DNA of 64,000 nt from Crambe crambe (Eukaryota; Porifera; Demospongiae; Poecilosclerida; Crambeidae), in assembly GCA_963924555.1 (NCBI GenBank), contig OZ004583.1, positions 5,923,501-5,987,500 of the forward strand, given 5' to 3'. The first letter of the stretch is position 1, and each line of letters begins with the position of its first letter. The notes under the pieces are model-generated. The model made no database searches. It was not told the origin of the DNA and saw only the letters and a program-made list of their open reading frames with translations. Shown here one piece after another: positions 58,101-64,000 of this stretch. The position numbers and the translations under genes are program-made.

Positions 58101-59440
58101 GGATGGTCCAGATATCAGGAGAGGCACCATCTCTTGGAACTCCACTTGGCCACCAGTATCAGTCAAGTAAATCGAATAGGAGTTCTTTAGAAATCTTTGA
58201 ACTTTATTGAAGCCATATTTTTGTATTACAGATGAAATATTTTGAATTGGAGGTTGTGGTTGTAAGAGTTGTTTCCTGGAGAGATCTGCTCCATCACTTG
58301 TTAACATTTCTGAAGTAATGGAGTCACTGGTTTGAATAGAATGTGATACATGTGGAGATGTTACTGGTTGAGGTGGAGCAGTCATAGTAGTGCTAGTCTG
58401 CACTACTGATGTACTCTCACTAGCAGTGGATGGTGCACCATCACTTGTTAACATTTCTGATGTGATGGAGCCACTGGTTTGACATGGATTCATAGAATGT
58501 GATACAAGTGGAGATGCTACTGGTTGAGGTGGAGCAGTTATAGTAGTGCTAGTCTGCACTGGTGATGCACTCTCACTAGCAGTGGATGGTGCACCATCAC
58601 TTGTTAACATTTCTGATGTGATGGAGCCACTGGTTTGATATGGATTCATAGAATGTGATACAAGTGGAGATGCTACTGGTTGAGGTGGAGCAGTTATAGT
58701 AGTGCTAGTCTGCACTGGTGATGCACTCTCACTAGCAGTGGATGGTGCACCATCACTTGTTAACATTTCTGAAGTGATGGAGCCACTGGTTTGATATGGA
58801 TTCATAGAATGTGATACAAGTGGAGATGATACTGGTTGAGGTGGAGTGGTGCTAGTCTGCACTGGTGATGTACTCCCACTAGCAGTGGATGGTGCACCAT
58901 CACTTGTTAACATTTCTGAAGTGATGGAGCCACTGGTTTGACATGGATTCATAGAATGTGATACAAGTGGAGCTGCTATTGGTTGAGGTGGAGCAGTCAT
59001 AGTGGTGCTAGTCTGCACTGGTGATGCACTCTCACTAGCAGTGGATGGTGCAGGAGGAGGCAGTGCTTTGGATGTCATTGCTTTTGGTGTGATATTTAGG
59101 CTTTCCTTGTTCATTTGCCTCACAACAGACACCTCAAACTCAGCTTCGGACCACTCCCCAGCCTGTAGTAGAACTGTAACTGATGCATGTGTGGCAGAAG
59201 AATCTTCTATTCCAACATCCACTATAACGACAGGTTCACAGACACCAGTGGAGGGAGAGAAGTCCTTTAGTTCTTTGCGAACAAGGCGAGTGATTAACGA
59301 ACTCTTTCCAGAACCAGGAGAGCCTAGAAAGACCGAATGGACTAATTTTCGTTTTATTACTCCAGATTTGTTGATGGCTTCTTGAACCACTTCAAGAAAT
59401 TCTTTTTCATCTACTTCATCCTGATCAGAATCGTGGTCTT
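55126..59440 (-). CDS. Death/ROCO gene, copy 3 (3' portion, 1,050 codons visible)
   Basis: Exons 59440-56666 (phase 1-1), 56091-56053 (39 nt, phase 1-1), 55727-55448 (phase 1-2) and 55183-55126 (phase 2, TAG) join in frame. The first encodes a ROC-COR region highly similar to copy 2: GSPGSGKSSL, DTGGQVEF, VGTHKDLLG, and the COR-like winged helix. Its Ser/Thr/Pro insert carries five units of a ~52-residue repeat, where copy 2 has one. The small exon reads ECSEPVSAIPSTLG. The next encodes a death domain (SNWMVLATKLGLRYSVLERI, KPSWRRLAEAVKPLDHALFE). The end reads VDLSGIHEPPPPNH. No upstream exon is seen before the RecQ-bearing transposon at 59,927; earlier exons presumably lie beyond the window, with the transposon in an intron. 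Confidence 0.75.
55247..55297. mobile_element. 51-bp minimal foldback of the TAGCCTCGT family
   Basis: TAGTCTCGTCCCCGTGCAGG and CCTGGGACGAGGCTA surround only a few bases. It is almost nothing but the two termini joined, with GTTGTT on both flanks. A (GAA)n run lies at about 55,187-55,209. Confidence 0.65.
58270..59050 (-). repeat. Coding minisatellite, five ~150-bp units in the ROC domain
   Basis: Five in-frame units each open APSTAS and close SEMLTSDG, with inner PVQTSTT, PPQP and SHSMNP. Units 3 and 4 are nearly identical, which suggests recent duplication. The corresponding place in copy 2 (about 12,930-13,110) has a single unit. Confidence 0.95.
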
Positions 59441-59527
59441 CTACAAGTATAATAAGAAAACATTATTCATAATTACAAAATGTTTCTGGACTGATAACAT
59501 ACTGATATGAAAAACTACTTGAATAAT

Positions 59528-59665
59528 TACAGTGGACTCCCTCTAACGTGACCACCTCTGGGGCCAGCAGAAGTGTACTGATTAGAAGGGTGGCCTCATT
59601 TCTGGGGTGTCACTGTATAAGGGTGTCCTCATTTCAAGGATTCCAATCAGAGGGAGTTCACTGTA
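59528..59665. mobile_element. 138-bp MITE, TACAGTGGACTCC type
   Basis: The ends TACAGTGGACTCCCTCTAA and AGAGGGAGTTCACTGTA are imperfect inverted copies beginning at TA. The right half AGAGGGAGTTCACT is also part of the dispersed repeats at 255, 1155 and 26,205, so those are probably relatives. Confidence 0.65.
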
Positions 59666-60054
59666 GCGTAAGGCATCAAATTTTGACCGCATCTTAAATC
59701 GACCGTTTTAATGACACGGAAAGTTTACGGTAGTAAACCCTTGTTTGTTTCTCTTTTGGTGTTGTCTTTTCACAATCATCAGAATTCAGTCAAAAACAAA
59801 AAAACAACAAAACAAAAAAAAACAACAGCATATATGATTTGCAATACTCTTTAAATATCAAATATTGATAGGGTTGCTGTTGTAGTCGCGCGGTAGTGTG
59901 TTGGCTCGCGAGGCCTGAGTACTCGGTAGCCTCGTACCCAGGCCTTTTCCTTTTCGGGGGGAGGGGAGGAAAATCCAAATCCAATGAATTCCTTGTCGTC
60001 TACCGTTACACGTGACGACAAAAATCATTACGTCATTCAACTTATTTCGAGAAG

Positions 60055-61468
60055 ATGGCTGAGAGTTCTTGCCAAGATTCTTTTGATTCTGCTGTTGCGT
60101 ACAGTCTTGCTACGCTCGCCTCCCCTCATCTCACCCTCAAAAGAGAACAGTTACTATCAGTGAAAGTTGTGTACGATGGGAAAGATGTGTTCGTGTGGCT
60201 ACCGACGGGGTTTGGGAAGAGCCTCTGCTACCAGATTCTCCCTTTTGTCTTCGATCATAAGCTTGGTTTGATAGGCTCAGACAGGAATAGCGCTGTTCTG
60301 ATTATTTCTCTGCTAATTTCACTGATGGTGGACCAGGTCCAGAGTTTGAGAATTAGAGGTGCCAAGTCTTCTATTATCTCATCTGGTACAGCAATCGCGG
60401 AGAATTTACTAGCAACTGATTCAAGTCTCCTGAGTGACAGCCTCCTTTTTTGTGCCCCTGAATCTCTCATGAAGATCAGATGGAGAGAGGTTCTTGAGAA
60501 CCAATCTGTTTCATCAAGAATTGTGGCAGTAGTTGTAGATGAGGCTCATTGTGTCTCCAAGTGGTAAGTAGATATGCATACACAGATATAGATATAGCTA
60601 ACTTCCCTAACATGAAAATAAGTTTGTATGTTGGTATATGTAGGAGCAAAGAATTTCGTCCTTCCTTTGGCCATATTGCTGAGATCAGCGCTCTGGTGCC
60701 TCCTGGTACTCCGTACATGGCACTCACAGCAACTGCTACCAAGAGCGTGCACAGCGAAGTGATGCAGTGTCTAGAGATGGAAAAGTGTGTGCAGATCAGC
60801 TTGTCACCGGACAGGCCGAACATCTTTTATGAAGTCCGTGGTCGCACAACTATTGAGTTGGATTTGGCATGGCATGGCTGATACTTTCTCTTCAAGAAAA
60901 TCTGCAGAAGACCCCTCGAGTGATTGTGTACTGCCAATCACTAGACATGTGTTCATCTATATATGCTGACTTTCACTTCAAACTGGGAGATGCATCATAC
61001 TATCCAGTTGGTGCTGCACATCTCAGTGAAAATCGCCTGCTTGGCATGTTCCACTCAAATACCCCTCAACACAATAAGGATATCATCCTTCAGAGCTTTT
61101 TGAAGCCTGATGGTATTGTGAGAGTAGTTTTTGCCACTATTGCTCTAGGGATGGGAGTTAACCGTCAGGATATTAACTGTATTGTCCACTATGGTGCTCC
61201 ACAGAGCATCGAGGATTACTTTCAGGAGAGTGGGAGGGGAGGAAGAAGTGGTGATAATGCACAGTCGATTATCTATTGGAAGCCTTCTGATTGTAAGGTT
61301 CAAAGTGAGCCATCTACTCCACAGCATCATGAAGCAATTGCTGTGAGAAGTTATCTGGAGAACACATCAACCTGCAGACGTCAGTGGCTACTGGAGTACT
61401 TCCTTCCAGGGTGTGCACAACCAGGAGACAATGATAGGTGTTGTGATGTGTGCTCTCTGAAAAGCTGA
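60055..61468 (+). pseudogene. RecQ-family DNA helicase with a 5-bp frameshifting duplication
   Basis: Exons 60055-60563 and 60644-61468 join in phase (TG|G). Motifs in order: P-loop LPTGFGKSLCYQ (GKS at about residues 54-56), LISLMVDQ, DEAHCVSKW, ALTATATKSV, then VIVYCQS, RVVFATIALGMGVNRQDIN and QESGRGGRSGD, and a cysteine-rich zinc-like end (CRRQW ... CCDVC). Around 60,865-60,879 the 5-mer TGGCA is present twice before TGGCT, and this puts the second half in another frame. Without the extra copy, the reading would be continuous for 442 codons. It would act as a 3'-5' DNA helicase, presumably in replication or repair steps of the transposon. It lies in an element with TAGCCTCGT termini. Whether the duplication is natural or an assembly error is open. 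Confidence 0.85.
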
Positions 61469-61547
61469 ACATCCAGTGAGTATATATATATATTATCATT
61501 TCCATTCTCCCTTTACATTTATGTGAATTATTTTATTTTCTCTTTGT

Positions 61548-63931
61548 TTAAACATCTATATCACTATCACTATCACTTCCATTCTCTTCACTGTCATCAC
61601 TAATCATGTCAGCTCTAAATCTCCCTTCATATTTCAAGTAGGATTTCTTTTTCTCTTTAATCCAGGACTTCGTTTTTTTCATATCCCACTTGTGTAATGG
61701 GTTCAGTTGCAGGTTTGGGAAGGACCTGTGCTTCCTGGATTTGACTGGTGTGATGAGCCTGTGCTGAGATACTATCCTGAAAACTTTTTTGATGTCACTG
61801 GTGTCTGATTGAGTTGAGTGAGCACTGGTGATGCATGGAACATTGGATTCCTCATCAAACCTCTCACTGATAATGCTGAGGCTGGATACACTGCGTGCTG
61901 CTCTCTGCAAGGAATCTTCTGTTAGGTTGGAACCCATGTTGATAATTATATTCTTAATCAGCTTATTCATGTGTTCATTGAATAGGTCGCATGGAATATT
62001 TCTTCCAATCCCTCCCTTGACATTTACGAACCTATTCCACCTGACCTGGTGGGCAAGATTCGGAGAGAGGACAATACTGGTCTCGAACTGAAGTCTGAGG
62101 GCTTCAAGTGCATACTTGGAACTGCCAGATGTTTTAAAATGTGGCATGAACAGTTTCCAACAGCGCAACATCCTGTCACCATCTCCTTCAGCCCAGGCAT
62201 CCCGAAACTCCATCACCAGGCTACCATAGTGGCAGAGCACGCGGGCATAGTTGTAGACAGTGTCATCAGTCACCGTCTCATCTTCACTGTTATCTTCGCC
62301 ACTCACAAAAGCTGAGTCTACAAGAGTCATCCGTTCAACAACCTCCTCTGCTATTCCTTTGATAAACAAAAGCTGCTCTGCTGTGCCTGCCTTCTTCAAG
62401 CCAGGTGGTACCTTGATGGTCTCATCAAGATTTGAAATCCCAAGAACCTCGCAAGCACAGACCAGCCAATGACCAATCACCACAGTGTTCAGGAAATCAA
62501 CAGTGGCATCAACTTGCTTCTTTGGTTCCTTGCCAATAGTGACACGGTTTAGCCTGGTCTTAAAGAAGGCAAGTGTGCCATAATCACCAGATGACTTGCG
62601 GTACAGACTCTTCCATGCAACCTAGTAAGATTGTTATTTTATATTATTTTATTATTATTAATATTGTATTTACTTTCAGCAGGCACACAAGAGCATGCCA
62701 ATCCTCAACCACTGGCTCCAATAGTTCCATACGTTCTCGTGGTGTATCCCCATCCATCAGATGCCTCTGTGCCCCAATCTGACGCTCAACTGTGAGATGG
62801 TCCCCCCCACAAGCAACTACACGCCCATCGTGGTACCCTTCACCAAGGTAGCCCTGCATAGCACTCATGATATCGATCATGTCCGTATGTTTAGCTTCAT
62901 TCTTCATTAGAACATCAAGCACAAACACTTCTGATTTTTTGGACATAACCTTGGAGTACTGATGCTGTTGGGCACAGCCTTAGCAAAAGGCACCAGTCCA
63001 GGAATGTAGTGCGTGAGGATGCGACTGACAAGAACTACCAGGTTCGTCTTCACACTCTGCACATCATCAGACGAAGGAAGGAAGAACTCTAAGGGGGTCT
63101 CATCAAGGGTTGATAGATGACCAATGTGAGGAAGCTCTGGAGCTGGTGTCCGGCTTAGACCAACCATAATGCTGAACATGTGGATCATCTTGCCTCCATG
63201 GTCAGAGCGATAGTCACAAACTTTCTGCTTTTTGTCAACATTGTCACCCCAGTACTTAACCACAGCCCCATCCTTGATCCACTTCTCCAATGGCACCATA
63301 TGCTTCTTGCTCAACTCATCAATCAGATGCAAGGTACTGGAGTAGCTAAGACAGATATTCAGGTGATTGAGTCGACTGTACATCTATATTAGGTATATAA
63401 GCAAATTTTTTTATTACGTATAGAATTGTATCAAGGAACAATGGTAACCTGTTTCTCACAGTGGCAGGAGTACATCAACATAGAAGCAAGTGACTGAAGT
63501 CCAGACATGTGACAGTTCCTCTCCTTCAACAGGACTGCAGCTGCAGTGCCAATCCCTGGATGATGTGCTGGGCCAACCTTCTTCTTATTTCTATGGTCAT
63601 TCCTCACAGCTATGGAAGTGAGAATCTTCAGTAATAGTGGGAACTTTGACTCAAGCTCATCTATCAACGTATTCCACTTGAAAATTTTAAGCTGATCCAC
63701 AGGGATGTGTCTGAAGTGAGAAACAGTGGATGTTTGGCATAGCACTGAACACTCTCTATTGATGGACTCTAAGAAGGATGTGAAAATAGCCTCTTTCACT
63801 GCCTCCATTGCCAAAACTGCACTGGCAATAGAAGGGGCATGTCCTTCAAGTAAAGCCATAGCAACTTTGCCTTCAGCATCACCAAGACTCTGAGAAAAGG
63901 ATGTTTCTTGTGATGGATTGTTAACTGTCAC
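61548..63931 (-). pseudogene. DUF6589-type transposon protein, 3' part, one frameshift
   Basis: Exons 63931-63449 (phase 0-0), 63383-62674 and 62621-61548 are supported by splice signals. The middle exon is 710 nt, one short of the 711 needed to keep frame. The break lies near 62,955-62,970, where the frame with AKAVPNSI shifts to the frame with HQYSKVMSKKSEVFVL. Conserved parts: WIKDGAVVKYWGDNVDKKQK, DYRSDHGGKMIHMFSIM, GYLGEGYHDGR, CGGDHLTVERQIGAQRH, LLEPVVEDWHALVCLLK and AWKSLYRKSSGDYGTLAFFK. I recognise this as the DUF6589 family, abundant in corals, sponges and mushrooms and found near transposon genes; its biochemical function is unknown to me. The first exons lie beyond 63,931. It converges with RecQ; the stops are 79 bp apart. 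Confidence 0.75.
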
Positions 63932-64000
63932 CTGTATTATAATGTGTGTATTCAAGTGGTGATGATGTCCTTTCTCTATGTAAGTTATTCTTACAATTAC

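Larger units (their letters stand above)
59927..64000. mobile_element. RecQ + DUF6589 transposon (left end and most of the body)
   Basis: The left terminus TAGCCTCGTACCCAGGCC at 59,927 is that of the MITEs at 26,534 and 32,028. It lies 128 bp before the RecQ start codon. Inside are a RecQ gene (plus) and a convergent DUF6589-like gene (minus). The right end is outside the window. Both genes carry a frameshift, so this copy is probably dead. It appears to have landed in an intron of ROCO copy 3. Confidence 0.75.

Noticed and set aside
1-64000. tRNA, rRNA or other structured RNA genes
   Set aside because: No cloverleaf with a clear A box and B box, and no rRNA-like block, was recognised by eye on either strand.

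Overview
The window looks like nuclear DNA of an early-branching animal, most likely a demosponge of the Amphimedon type. This is inferred from gene content and style: AT-rich sequence, many short GT-AG introns, a Rab GTPase, an inositol-trisphosphate-receptor-like gene, several death-domain/ROCO genes, a jacalin-type lectin, a phage-type lysozyme and dense miniature transposons. I could run no database search. All family assignments rest on motifs read by eye, and exon borders come from splice signals plus reading-phase bookkeeping.

Left part (1-29.2 kb). The first 3.4 kb holds the 5' end of a minus-strand gene (copy 1) whose first exon encodes a 2A-like ribosome-skipping motif. Next come plus-strand Rab exons (4.9-6.6 kb), a secreted GH24 lysozyme (6.7-7.2 kb) and a minus-strand secreted double-jacalin lectin (7.8-8.8 kb). 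From 29,187 down to 10,137 runs one very large minus-strand gene (copy 2). Seventeen exons join in phase to give 1,736 codons: a 2A-like leader, proline-rich exons, six death-like domains arranged as a three-exon cassette present twice, a ROC-COR GTPase exon, a canonical death domain and a short tail. Its introns hold foldback elements, minisatellites and dispersed repeats.

Middle part (29.2-42.4 kb). This is gene-poor and rich in mobile DNA. A frameshifted zinc-finger/hAT-like fragment lies at 33 kb. At about 34.26-39.88 kb there is an apparently complete 5.6 kb DNA transposon with long inverted termini. It carries two convergent genes: an 11-exon HECT-type ubiquitin-ligase-like gene and a DD36E integrase-like transposase.

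Right part (42.4-64 kb). A seven-exon ornithine-decarboxylase-like gene (minus) and an IP3-receptor-like gene (plus) are divergent, with 155 bp between start codons. The decarboxylase lacks the usual ornithine-contacting aspartates. The IP3-receptor-like gene shows only the N-terminal half and no channel. Then comes the 3' half of a third death/ROCO gene (copy 3, minus), whose ROC domain contains a five-fold coding repeat that is single in copy 2. Its upstream intron appears to hold another transposon, starting at 59,927. That element carries a RecQ helicase gene with a 5-bp frameshifting duplication, convergent with a DUF6589-type gene with a 1-nt frameshift. It runs off the window.

A 702-bp element at 26.5 kb has the same termini and a RecQ remnant. 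It sits in a duplicated stretch whose uninterrupted counterpart is at 1.4-1.5 kb, so its insertion can be read directly.
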